DNA from: an uncultured Rivibacter sp.
Lineage (GTDB): Bacteria > Pseudomonadota > Gammaproteobacteria > Burkholderiales > Burkholderiaceae
Reading direction: 5' to 3'
Length of the DNA: 11,085 nt
Assembly (NCBI GenBank): GCA_946481025.1
Contig: CAMLNA010000135.1
Coordinates: 1 to 11,085, forward strand
The notes beneath the pieces are model-generated. The model was not told the origin of the DNA. It did no database searches and worked only from the letters and a program-made list of their open reading frames with translations. The position numbers and the translations under genes are program-made. Positions 1-7,029 of this stretch are shown here, in pieces (within the stretch, counting starts at the first letter, position 1; each line of letters starts with the position of its first letter).

Positions 1-142
1 GATGCGTCGCGACATCGGCAGCTGCCGAAAGTCACGCGGGTGCGGCAGTGGCCCCGTGGGGCTCGCTGGGCAGAGCCGGCCTGGCAGCACCGGGCGTACA
101 GTCCCCTGCTGTGCGCTGCGGGCGCAGTAGCGAGGTGAGCTG
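1..142. other. Upstream region without a supported gene
   Basis: No gene can be supported here. All three forward frames are open for most of this stretch, which is common in DNA this GC-rich. The frame ending in TGA at 141-143 overlaps the ATG of the next gene as TGATG, so the tail of an upstream coding sequence cannot be excluded, but its third-position GC is lower than in the real genes here and the peptide is not recognisable. A 14-bp palindrome lies at 15-28 (core CGGCAGCTGCCG) and a small hairpin at 51-62 (GCCCC, loop GT, GGGGC). Neither is followed by a T-run. No convincing -35/-10 pair was found. Confidence 0.4.
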
Positions 143-1072
143 ATGAACGCTGCGACATCCAGCCTTCTGTACGTCGGTCCGGGCGACGCGCCGGCTGTGT
201 CGCCGGCCTGGGGCGCCGTCGAGGTGCACACCAGTGCCTCGCTCGACGAAGCGGTCCTGTTGCTGCAGCAGCGGCGCTTCGACGGTCTGCTGCTCGCGCT
301 GCCCTCGGCTCGGCAGGCCGAAGACCTGGCGGCCTGGGCCGCGCTGTCGCAGGCGGTGCAGGAGTCGGCGGTCGTGGTGGTGGCCTCAGGCGAGCCCGAC
401 GCGGCGATGGCCGCGCGGCTGATGCCGCTGGGCGTGGCCGACCTGCTGTCGAGCGCCGAAGCGGCCGATGCCGCCGTGCTGTCGCGCCGGCTCGCGCTGG
501 CGGTGCAGCGCAAGTCGCTGGAGCAGCTCGCGCAGAAGTCCCAGCTCACCGACCTGTCGACCGGCTTGCCCAACCAGACACGCCTGCTCGACCACTTGAC
601 CCACCTGTTCGCGCTGCGCGAACGCGAGCCGGCGCCGATGGCGCTGCTGGCGTTGCGGGTGGGCGGGCTGGCCCGTATCGAATCGATGCTGGGCCTCGAA
701 TCGGCCAACGTGCTGCGCCGCAAGGCCGCGGTGCGCCTGCGCTCGGCGCTGCGCGCCAGCGACGTGGTGGCCTCGATCGGGCGCGACGCGTTCGGTGTGC
801 TGCTGGCCTGGATCGACAGCGCCGACGACGGCCAGCGCGTCGCCGCCAAGCTGGCGCAGACGCTGCACCGGCCGTTCAGCGTGACCGGCCGCGAGGTCGG
901 CATCACGGTGAGCATCGGCTTTTCGCTCTACCCCGAGCACGGGCGCGACGCCGAGACGCTGCTGCGCCGCGCGGTGGCCCAGGCCAACCTGGGCGCCGCA
1001 GAAGGGCAGGGCGGCTTCGCCACCATCGGCGAACGTGGCGCCGCGCCCGCGGCCAACGACGACGAGGCCTGA
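143..1072 (+). CDS. Degenerate receiver-GGDEF protein, probably catalytically inactive
   Basis: This 309-residue protein looks like a response-regulator-type module (about 7-120) joined by a short helix to a GGDEF-like domain (about 135-297). The GGDEF domain opens with a well-kept LTDLSTGLPN segment (135-144), and VSIGFSLYPEHG (256-267) matches the family's late core strand. The signature loop reads GRDAF (213-217) in place of GGDEF, and the early metal-binding Asp region reads LRVGGLARIE (171-180), so diguanylate cyclase activity is unlikely. An RxxD motif (R204-D207) sits exactly five residues before that loop, as in the c-di-GMP inhibitory site. In the receiver part, the expected phospho-Asp position reads Ala52 (LLLALP), the acidic pocket near 11-16 is poor, and the conserved Lys is replaced near 103-104, so it is probably a pseudoreceiver. 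There is no membrane segment. GAGGTGA at 132-138 supports the start. The role may be c-di-GMP sensing or scaffolding; this is inference. Confidence 0.8.
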   Translation: MNAATSSLLYVGPGDAPAVSPAWGAVEVHTSASLDEAVLLLQQRRFDGLLLALPSARQAEDLAAWAALSQAVQESAVVVVASGEPDAAMAARLMPLGVADLLSSAEAADAAVLSRRLALAVQRKSLEQLAQKSQLTDLSTGLPNQTRLLDHLTHLFALREREPAPMALLALRVGGLARIESMLGLESANVLRRKAAVRLRSALRASDVVASIGRDAFGVLLAWIDSADDGQRVAAKLAQTLHRPFSVTGREVGITVSIGFSLYPEHGRDAETLLRRAVAQANLGAAEGQGGFATIGERGAAPAANDDEA

Positions 1073-1081
1073 GGCGCCGCC

Positions 1082-1095
1082 GCAGCCGGGGCTGC
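1082..1095. other. Small hairpin between convergent genes
   Basis: GCAGCC and GGCTGC face each other with two bases between them, or pair as a 5-bp stem with a 4-nt loop. The element lies in the 28-bp gap between the GGDEF-like gene and the convergent cytochrome gene. It could help end transcription in both directions, but there is no T-run on either side and the stem is short. Confidence 0.25.
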
Positions 1096-1100
1096 CTGGC

Positions 1101-2645
1101 CTACAGCTGCCGCATGTAGGCCACCAGGTCGCGCTTTTCCTCGGTGCTGAGCTTCAGCTGCAGCACGATGTTGAAGAACTCCACCGTGTCCTCCAGCGTG
1201 AGCAGCCGGCCGTCGTGCAGGTAGGGCGGGCTGTCCTTGATGCCGCGCAGCGTGAAGGTCTTCATCGGCCCGTCGCCGGGCTCGTTGACGAAGCGCTCGA
1301 GGTGCAGGTCGTGCATCTGCTGGTCCAGGAAGGCCGGCGGCGTGTGGCAGCTGGCGCAGCGGCCCTTGCCGAAGAAGATCTTCTCGCCGCGTTGCTCGCG
1401 GTCGGTGGCCTTCGCCTTGTCGAGCCGGCCGTCCGGCAGGAGCTTGGGCGCGGGCGGGAAGTCCAGCATGTTCTGGAACTGCGCCATGTGGCTCACATGG
1501 ATGCGGTCGATGATGGGGAAGCCCTTCTTCATGGCGTGCATCGGGTCGCCGTTGAAGTAGGCGGTGCGGAACTCGAACTCGGTGAAGTCCTCCACCGAGC
1601 GCAGGCTGCGCTTCGAGCCGTGGATCTGCTGGGCGAACAGGCCGCGCAGGCTGGTGGTGTCCAGTCGCAGACGCCGCTCCTGCGGCCGCGTGTCCGGGTT
1701 CAGGTGGAACTGCCCGGTCGTGTGGCCGTTGACGTGGCAGTCGAAGCAGGCCACGCCCAGGCTGGCCTGGGCACTCTTGCGATCGTCGGTCGGGTTGAAC
1801 TCCTCCTGCGGCAAGGGCGTCAGCAGGAATTGCAGGCCGTTGAGCTGCACCGGCGTCAGCAGGTCCTTGAACAGCCGGTAGAAGTTGTTGATCGAGACCA
1901 CCTCGCCGCGCGACACGTCGCCCAGTTCCGGGCGGTTCTGCAGAAAGATCGCCGGCGGGAACTCCGGCAGGAAGGCCTCGGGCAGGTCGAAGTCCACGTC
2001 GAAGCGCTGCAGCCTCGGAAACATGTCGATCTGCATCTGCGGGAACACCTGCCCGCCGGTCACCTGCTTCGGGTGTGGCAGCGAAGGATAGGGAAACAGG
2101 CCCTGCCGGCGCATCTCTTCCGGCGCCATCGCGGCCAGCTTCTCCCAGGTGGTGCCGGTCGCCAGCCGCGCGGTCGGGCCCACCGGCAGCGGCTTGCCGC
2201 GCGACATGCGGGCCTCGCCGTCGAGCCGTGGCCGCAGGTCGTAGCGCGCTTCGAGCAGGCGCCGGTGCGTGTCCATCACCCGCGGCTTGTCGCGCACGTC
2301 GGCCGCCATCGTTTCCTCGAAGGTCTGCGTCGGCTTCTTCGCGTTGAGCGGGTCGCGGTAGAAGTCGAAGCCGGTGATCTTGCCGGCGTCGGGCTGGGCC
2401 GCGAAGGCCGGCGACGAGGGCAGTGCGTTCGGCGCGGCGAAGCGGTCGGGGCGGTCCTGCGGCTGCTTCTGCTGCTCGGGCCGGGTGATCGGCACCGCGC
2501 TGGCCGGCGCCTGCGCCTCCTGCACCGCATCGCGCCGCGGCGGCGCGTTCTGCGCGCTGGTGTGCGGCAGCGCGAGCAGCAGGCCGGCGACACAGCTGCC
2601 GCAGGCCACGGCGATGGGCATGCGTGAAATCGATGGCTTCTTCAT
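1101..2645 (-). CDS. Exported di-haem c-type cytochrome, cytochrome c peroxidase/MauG-like
   Basis: This 514-residue protein starts with a Sec-type signal peptide: MKK, a hydrophobic stretch at about 10-26, and a probable cleavage site near Ala31. Its mature part would be periplasmic. Two haem-attachment motifs are present, CFDCH (300-304) and CASCH (430-434). The second sits in an IFFGKGRCASCHTPP context and is followed by LRGIKDSPPYLHDGRLLTLED (about 466-486), which matches the C-terminal part of the bacterial di-haem cytochrome c peroxidase/MauG superfamily. The roughly 270 residues before the first haem are unusually long for a classical peroxidase (about 320-350 residues in total), so this is a distinct subgroup and the substrate is unknown. 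Similar proteins are often loosely annotated 'cytochrome B6'; nothing here resembles a membrane b6 subunit. GGGAG at 2651-2655, five bases before the ATG, supports the start. The gene appears to be a single transcription unit. Confidence 0.85.
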   Translation of the reverse strand: MKKPSISRMPIAVACGSCVAGLLLALPHTSAQNAPPRRDAVQEAQAPASAVPITRPEQQKQPQDRPDRFAAPNALPSSPAFAAQPDAGKITGFDFYRDPLNAKKPTQTFEETMAADVRDKPRVMDTHRRLLEARYDLRPRLDGEARMSRGKPLPVGPTARLATGTTWEKLAAMAPEEMRRQGLFPYPSLPHPKQVTGGQVFPQMQIDMFPRLQRFDVDFDLPEAFLPEFPPAIFLQNRPELGDVSRGEVVSINNFYRLFKDLLTPVQLNGLQFLLTPLPQEEFNPTDDRKSAQASLGVACFDCHVNGHTTGQFHLNPDTRPQERRLRLDTTSLRGLFAQQIHGSKRSLRSVEDFTEFEFRTAYFNGDPMHAMKKGFPIIDRIHVSHMAQFQNMLDFPPAPKLLPDGRLDKAKATDREQRGEKIFFGKGRCASCHTPPAFLDQQMHDLHLERFVNEPGDGPMKTFTLRGIKDSPPYLHDGRLLTLEDTVEFFNIVLQLKLSTEEKRDLVAYMRQL

Positions 2646-2807
2646 GGCGGCTCCCGGGACACATGGGCAGCCACGGGCGGCAAGCCGTGTTCCCTGCGCC
2701 GCCCGTCAGTCCCGGCGGCCGTTGCGCCCCCCTTCGGCAATTGCGGGCAGCAGCGCCGATGGAACAGGGCGGCGCGGCACGACGGTTGCTGCACTATGCT
2801 CGCCGCC
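2646..2807. promoter_or_regulatory. Divergent intergenic region with an inverted repeat
   Basis: This spacer separates the divergent cytochrome and phosphatidyltransferase genes, so both promoters should lie in it. It contains a 9-bp perfect inverted repeat, ACGGGCGGC at 2673-2681 and GCCGCCCGT at 2698-2706, separated by 16 nt. An overlapping alternative pairing is possible (CACGG 2672-2676 with CCGTG 2685-2689). This could be an operator or a leader-RNA structure for the cytochrome gene. TATGCT at 2795-2800 resembles a -10 box just before the second ATG of the plus-strand gene, but no matching -35 is apparent. No promoter can be assigned with confidence. Confidence 0.35.
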
Positions 2808-3428
2808 ATGAACAGCCGTCCGAAACCCTTCTCGATGATCCGCGAGTTCCACCTCGCGGACTGGTTCACCCTGGCCAACGCGTTCTGCGGGGTGGGGGCC
2901 TTGTTCTCGGTCATGTCGTACCTGCAGTCGCGCGACGTGCTGCACATCTACTTCGCGTGCGCGCTCATCCCGGTGGCGCTGGTGTTCGACGTGCTCGATG
3001 GCCGCATCGCCCGGTGGCGCCAGCGCAGCTCGGCCATGGGGCGCGAGCTCGATTCGCTGGCCGACGTCATCTCGTTCGGCGTGGCGCCCGCGGCCATCGC
3101 CTACGGCTGCGGCATGCAGGGCCTGTACGACCGCATCGTGCTGGTGTTTTTCGTGGCCTGCGGCGTGTCGCGCCTGGCGCGCTACAACGTCACCGCCGAA
3201 AAGCTGGCCGAAGGCGGCGACAAGGTGAAGTACTTCGAGGGCACGCCCATTCCCACCTCGCTGGTGCTGGTGATGGCGCTGGCCGTGGCGGCGTGGCAGG
3301 GCGCCCTGGGCGAACAGATGTGGTTCGGTGCGGTCAAGATCGCCGGCTTCACGCTGCACCCGCTGGTGCTGCTGTTCGCGCTGTCGGGCTCGCTGATGGT
3401 GAGCCGCATCCGCATCCCGAAGCTGTAA
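2808..3428 (+). CDS. pssA: CDP-alcohol phosphatidyltransferase, probable phosphatidylserine synthase
   Basis: This 206-residue inner-membrane enzyme carries the full CDP-alcohol phosphotransferase signature D-x2-DG-x2-AR-x8-G-x3-D-x3-D, with D61, D64, G65, A68, R69, G78, D82 and D86 all present. The family uses these residues to bind metal and CDP-diacylglycerol. Hydrophobic segments before the motif and through the C-terminal half predict several membrane spans. The YFEGTPIPTS segment (about 143-152) is typical of the phosphatidylserine/phosphatidylcholine synthase group (COG1183), so transfer of the phosphatidyl group to serine is the most likely reaction; another acceptor alcohol cannot be ruled out. 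An in-frame ATG at 2796 would add four residues (MLAA). Neither ATG has a clear Shine-Dalgarno sequence. The second is preferred because MNSRPKPFSMIREFHLADW resembles family N-termini and a -10-like TATGCT overlaps the first. The psd and ilvC neighbours often found with betaproteobacterial pssA are absent here. Confidence 0.82.
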   Translation: MNSRPKPFSMIREFHLADWFTLANAFCGVGALFSVMSYLQSRDVLHIYFACALIPVALVFDVLDGRIARWRQRSSAMGRELDSLADVISFGVAPAAIAYGCGMQGLYDRIVLVFFVACGVSRLARYNVTAEKLAEGGDKVKYFEGTPIPTSLVLVMALAVAAWQGALGEQMWFGAVKIAGFTLHPLVLLFALSGSLMVSRIRIPKL

Positions 3429-3434
3429 CGCCGC

Positions 3435-3458
3435 CGCTGAGGGCCGCGGCCCTCAGCG
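3435..3458. terminator. Perfect 24-bp palindrome shared by two convergent genes
   Basis: CGCTGAGGGCCG (3435-3446) is followed directly by its exact reverse complement (3447-3458). It starts six bases after the pssA-like stop codon and contains the iolB stop codon (3453-3455 on the minus strand). As RNA it would fold to a GC-rich stem of about 10 bp with a 4-nt loop from either strand. That suits a bidirectional terminator or 3'-end stabiliser for the convergent transcripts. A canonical U-tract is absent on both sides, so intrinsic termination is inferred from position and symmetry only. Confidence 0.55.
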
Positions 3459-4247
3459 CAGCATCCATTCGTGCGCCGGGTCGTTCTTGAACTGCCAGCG
3501 CCGGCCGGGGCCGGCCATCACGTTCAGGTAGTACAGGTCGTAGGCGTGTGGGGCCACCACGGGGTGGTAGCCCCTGGGCACCATCACGACGTCGTGGTTC
3601 TCCACCGCCATGGCTTCGTCGAGGCTGCGGTCGTCGGTGTAGACGCGCTGGAAGGCAAAGCCCTGCGGCGGGTTCAGGCGGTGGTAGTAGGTTTCCTCGA
3701 GCTGGGTCTCGTCGCTGGTGTCGGCATCGTGCTTGTGCGGCGGGTAGCTCGACGAGTGGCCGGCCGGCGTGAGCACTTCCACCACCAGCAAGTGCTCGGC
3801 CAGCGGGTCGCTCTCGGGCAGGATGTCGCAGATGTAGCGGGTGTTGGTGCCCGTGCCGCGTACGCTGCGCTTCATGGCCGCGGGGTCGATGACACGAGGC
3901 GCGTGCCGGCCCTCGGCCGGGGCGGTGCACAGCGCCACTTCGCTGGCGCGCCCGGCGGTGACCTTCAGCGCGCGGCCGGGCGGCAGGTACAGCGCGGCGG
4001 GCGACACCGGCTCGAACACGCTGTCGCGCGTGCCCAGGGCGGTGTAGCGCTCGGCGCCCACCTGCACGTCGACCTGGCCGGTGAGCACCACGAGGCACAG
4101 CTCGCGTGCGCCGGTGTCGATGGCCTGCTCCTCGCCCGGCGCGAGCCGCAGCGCCTCGAAGCCCACGTAGCGCCAGCCCGCCGAGGCCGGCGTCACCTCG
4201 ACGATGCGCCGGCCCCGCGACGCGGCTTTCACCAACAGCGACCTCAT
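3453..4247 (-). CDS. iolB: 5-deoxy-glucuronate isomerase IolB
   Basis: This 264-residue cytoplasmic protein isomerises 5-deoxy-D-glucuronate to 2-deoxy-5-keto-D-gluconate, the step after IolD ring opening in myo-inositol breakdown. It has the bicupin layout of the IolB family. The C-terminal cupin carries GHSSSYPPHKHD (163-174), LEETYYHR (183-190) and RGYHPV (225-230), which supply the likely metal ligands (His171/His173, Glu185 and His228 are the best candidates). The length is normal for the family. Its ATG overlaps the iolE stop as ATGA, so translation is probably coupled, and it is the last gene of the operon. No anomalies were seen. Confidence 0.95.
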   Translation of the reverse strand: MRSLLVKAASRGRRIVEVTPASAGWRYVGFEALRLAPGEEQAIDTGARELCLVVLTGQVDVQVGAERYTALGTRDSVFEPVSPAALYLPPGRALKVTAGRASEVALCTAPAEGRHAPRVIDPAAMKRSVRGTGTNTRYICDILPESDPLAEHLLVVEVLTPAGHSSSYPPHKHDADTSDETQLEETYYHRLNPPQGFAFQRVYTDDRSLDEAMAVENHDVVMVPRGYHPVVAPHAYDLYYLNVMAGPGRRWQFKNDPAHEWMLR

Positions 4248-5146
4248 GAGAGCTTCTCCACCAGCGCGTGCAACGTCTCGTAACCCTTCTTCGCGTACTG
4301 GTAGCTCGGCGCCACTGCCGGGTCCTGCTCGGCCTCGACGACCAGCCAGCCTTCATAGCCGGCATGCCGCAGCGTCTGCAGCACGGCGGCGAAGTCGATG
4401 GCGCCGTCGCCCGGCACGGTGAAGGCGCCGTTCAGCACCGACTGCAGGAAGCTCCACTGCCGGTTGCGCGACATCTCCACCACCTCGGCGCGCACGTCCT
4501 TGCAATGCACGTGCACCACCCGCTTCACGTGTTTCTTCAACAGGGCCACCGGATCGCCGGCACCGCCGAAGTAGGCATGGCCGGTGTCGAACAACAGGCC
4601 CACCAGCGCCGGGCTGGTTTCGGCCATCAGGCGGTCCACGTCCTCGGGCGCCTGCACGTACGCGCCCATGTGGTGGTGGTAGGCGAGCGTGAGGCCGTAG
4701 GCCGCCTGCAGGTGCTCGCCGAAGGCGTCGAGGCGTTTCGCATAGGCCTGCCACTGGGCATCGCTCGCGACCACCGGCCGCCTGGCGAGCGGCGTGTCGA
4801 TGCGGCCCTGGATGGAGCCGGCCACTTCGCCGTACACCACCACCTTGCAGCCGTTGAGCTGCAGCTTCTTCATGTGGGCGGCGCAGCGGTCGATCTCGGC
4901 GTCGAGCCCGCCTTCGGCCAGCCAGCCCGAATACCAGCCCGACACGCAGGCCACGCCGAACTCGGCGAGCTTGTCGGCCAGCGCCTGGGGCTCCTTCGGG
5001 AATTTGTTGCCGAGCTCGAAGCCTTCGTAGCCGATCTCGGCGCCTTCGCTCAGGGCCGTCTCGAGCGGGGTCTCGCCGCCGAGCTCGGGCAGGTCGTCGT
5101 TGCTCCAGGAGATGGGGTTGATGCCGATGCGGACGTTCCAGGTCAT
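4244..5146 (-). CDS. iolE: Myo-inosose-2 dehydratase IolE
   Basis: This 300-residue TIM-barrel enzyme of the xylose isomerase/AP endonuclease family 2 fold removes water from 2-keto-myo-inositol (scyllo-inosose) to give 3D-(3,5/4)-trihydroxycyclohexane-1,2-dione, the IolD substrate. Family landmarks are all present: GINPISWSNDD near the N-terminus (8-18), YHHHMG (156-161), LFDTGHAYFGG (185-195), VHVHCKDVR (211-219) and VVEAEQDP (269-276). These contain the acidic and His residues expected to bind the divalent metal. The start is supported by GAGGA (5154-5158), which overlaps the iolD stop. The gene follows iolD with a 10-nt gap and overlaps iolB by 4 nt. Confidence 0.95.
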   Translation of the reverse strand: MTWNVRIGINPISWSNDDLPELGGETPLETALSEGAEIGYEGFELGNKFPKEPQALADKLAEFGVACVSGWYSGWLAEGGLDAEIDRCAAHMKKLQLNGCKVVVYGEVAGSIQGRIDTPLARRPVVASDAQWQAYAKRLDAFGEHLQAAYGLTLAYHHHMGAYVQAPEDVDRLMAETSPALVGLLFDTGHAYFGGAGDPVALLKKHVKRVVHVHCKDVRAEVVEMSRNRQWSFLQSVLNGAFTVPGDGAIDFAAVLQTLRHAGYEGWLVVEAEQDPAVAPSYQYAKKGYETLHALVEKLS

Positions 5147-5151
5147 GAAGG

Positions 5152-5158
5152 CTTCCTC
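5152..5158 (-). promoter_or_regulatory. iolE ribosome binding site within the iolD stop
   Basis: On the minus strand GAGGAAG lies 5 nt before the iolE ATG and shares bases with the iolD TGA (5157-5159). A ribosome finishing iolD would therefore sit on this site, suggesting coupled translation. Confidence 0.7.
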
Positions 5159-7028
5159 AGGCGCGCTGCTGGCGCTTGTTGGCGATGTAGCTGTCGCGAG
5201 CGCCGCGGACTTCGCTGCGTTCGGAGATTTCGGGGATCGCCACTTCCCACCACGCGCCGCCGTCTTCGGTGGTGCGCTCGGGCGAGGTGTCGATCACGAT
5301 CACGTGGGTGCGCGCAGCGGCCCGGGCGCGTTGCATCGCGGCCTTCAGCCCCGCCACGTCGGCCACGTGGTCGGCCACCGCGCCGAGGCTCCTCGCGTGC
5401 GCTGCGAAGTCGATCGCCACGTCGGCGCCGGCCTCGCCCACGCAGTCGGCCAGCAGGTTGTTGAACCGCGTGCCGCCCGAGGCGCGCTGCAGCCGGTGGA
5501 TGCAGCCGTAGCCGCGGTTGTCGAGCACCACGACGATGAGCTTGGCGCCCAGCATCACCGAGGTGGCGATCTCGCTGTTCATCATGAGGTAGGAGCCGTC
5601 GCCCACCATCACGATCACCTCGGCTTCGGGCCGGGCCAGCTTCACGCCCAGGCCGCCGGCGATCTCGTAGCCCATGCACGAGTAGCCGTACTCCATGTGG
5701 TAGCCGCCCGGCGCACCGGTGCGCCACAGCTTGTGCAGCTCGGCCGGCAGCGTGCCGGCGGCGCAGACGACGATGTCGCGCTGCGGCGAGTCCTCCGCGC
5801 TCGCCTGCACCGCGCCGATCACCTCGGCGTCGTAGGGCAGGCCGCCCTGCGGCGGGGGGGCGCTGGTGAGGGCGGCCACCCGTTGGCGCCATTGCGAGGC
5901 CAGGGCCTCGGCGCGTGCGGTCCAGGCCGGGTCGGCCTGCCAGCCGCCCAGCGCCGACGAAAGCTGCGCCAGCCCCGCGGCCGCATCGGCCACCAGCGCC
6001 TGGCCGCCCCATTTGCCGGCGTCGAGCGGCTGCACGTTCAGGCCGAGCAGCCGTGCCTGGCCGAACAACGCATGCGAGCCGGTCGTGAAGTCCGACAGCC
6101 GCGTGCCGACCGCGAGCACGAGGTCGGCGTCGGCCGCCATGGCGTTGGCGGCGGGCGAGCCGGTGACGCCGAGCGCGCCGAGGTTCAGGGCATGGTCCCA
6201 GGCGAGGCTCCCCTTGCCGGCCTGCGACTCGGCCACCGGCACGCCGTGCGCCTCGCAGAAGGCCCTCAGCGCGGCACCGGCCTGGCTGTAGAGCACCCCG
6301 CCGCCGGCCACCACCAGGGGCTTGCGGGCCGCATGCAGCCGCTGCGCCGCACGTGCGAGTTCATGCGCGTCGGGCTGCGGGCGGCGCAGGCGGATCGGCT
6401 CCGGATGCAGGAAGTCCTCGGGGCAGTCGAAGGCCTCGGCCTGCACGTCCTGCGGCAGCGCCAGGCACACCGGCCCGCACAGGGCCGGGTCGGTCATCAC
6501 CTGGAGGGCGCGCGGCAGCGCGGTGAGCACCTGCTGCGGCCGCATCAGCCGGTCGAAGTAGCGCACCACCGGGCGCAGGCTGTCGTTGGCCGACAGGTCG
6601 CCGTGGTGGAAGTCCTCGAGCTGCTGAAGCACCGGGTCGGGCGCGCGCGAGGCGAACACGTCGCCCGGCAGCAGCAGCACCGGCAGGCGGTTCACGTGCG
6701 CCAGCGCGGCGGCGGTGACCAGGTTGGTGGCGCCGGGTCCGATGGAGGTGGTGACCGCCATCGCGCGTTGGCGGAAGTGCGCCTTCGCAAAGGCGACGGC
6801 GGCATGGGCCATGGCCTGCTCGTTGTGGGCGCGATAGGTGGCCAGCCGCTCGCGTTCGGCCCACAGCGCTTCGCCGAGCCCGGCCACGTTGCCGTGGCCG
6901 AAGATCGAGAACACGCCGCCGAAGTAGGGCAGCAGCTGGCCGTCGGCCATCTCGACGCGCAGCGCGGCGAGGTGGCGCACCAGCGCCTGGGCCAGGGTGA
7001 GTCGCACGGTCTTCTGCGTCATCGTCAT
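5157..7028 (-). CDS. iolD: 3D-(3,5/4)-trihydroxycyclohexane-1,2-dione hydrolase IolD
   Basis: This 623-residue thiamine-diphosphate enzyme opens the ring of trihydroxycyclohexane-1,2-dione to give 5-deoxy-glucuronate. It has the three-part acetolactate-synthase-like layout: an N-terminal pyrimidine-binding domain (with SIFGHGNVAGLGEAL at 41-55), a central domain, and a C-terminal pyrophosphate-binding domain. The cofactor motif is intact as GDGS (476-479) with the Asn at 504 (VVLDNRGYG). The length is usual for IolD. The frame stays open upstream to 7103, but that extension lies inside iolC. MTMTQKTVRL starting at 7028 is chosen because AAGGTGGAG precedes it and it begins one base after the iolC stop. 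Seven consecutive C's on the coding strand (5854-5860) encode part of a Pro-rich linker. Confidence 0.95.
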   Translation of the reverse strand: MTMTQKTVRLTLAQALVRHLAALRVEMADGQLLPYFGGVFSIFGHGNVAGLGEALWAERERLATYRAHNEQAMAHAAVAFAKAHFRQRAMAVTTSIGPGATNLVTAAALAHVNRLPVLLLPGDVFASRAPDPVLQQLEDFHHGDLSANDSLRPVVRYFDRLMRPQQVLTALPRALQVMTDPALCGPVCLALPQDVQAEAFDCPEDFLHPEPIRLRRPQPDAHELARAAQRLHAARKPLVVAGGGVLYSQAGAALRAFCEAHGVPVAESQAGKGSLAWDHALNLGALGVTGSPAANAMAADADLVLAVGTRLSDFTTGSHALFGQARLLGLNVQPLDAGKWGGQALVADAAAGLAQLSSALGGWQADPAWTARAEALASQWRQRVAALTSAPPPQGGLPYDAEVIGAVQASAEDSPQRDIVVCAAGTLPAELHKLWRTGAPGGYHMEYGYSCMGYEIAGGLGVKLARPEAEVIVMVGDGSYLMMNSEIATSVMLGAKLIVVVLDNRGYGCIHRLQRASGGTRFNNLLADCVGEAGADVAIDFAAHARSLGAVADHVADVAGLKAAMQRARAAARTHVIVIDTSPERTTEDGGAWWEVAIPEISERSEVRGARDSYIANKRQQRA

Positions 7029-7029
7029 C

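Noticed and set aside
32..229. Minus-strand frame of 65 codons at the left end
   Set aside because: It overlaps the start of the GGDEF-like gene, is Arg/Ala-rich and has no recognisable content.
1035..2627. Long open frame (530 codons) antisense to the cytochrome gene
   Set aside because: It is a GC-bias shadow. The peptide is rich in Arg, Leu, Val and His with no domain, while the opposite strand encodes two haem motifs and a signal peptide.
928..2664. Second minus-strand frame of 578 codons overlapping the cytochrome gene
   Set aside because: It is a frame-shifted shadow with Arg/Ala/Pro-rich low-complexity sequence and no conserved features.
5854..5860. Run of seven G's in iolD as a possible phase-variation tract
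   Set aside because: The run is short for slippage-based switching in this GC context, encodes an ordinary Pro-rich linker, and the frame is intact.
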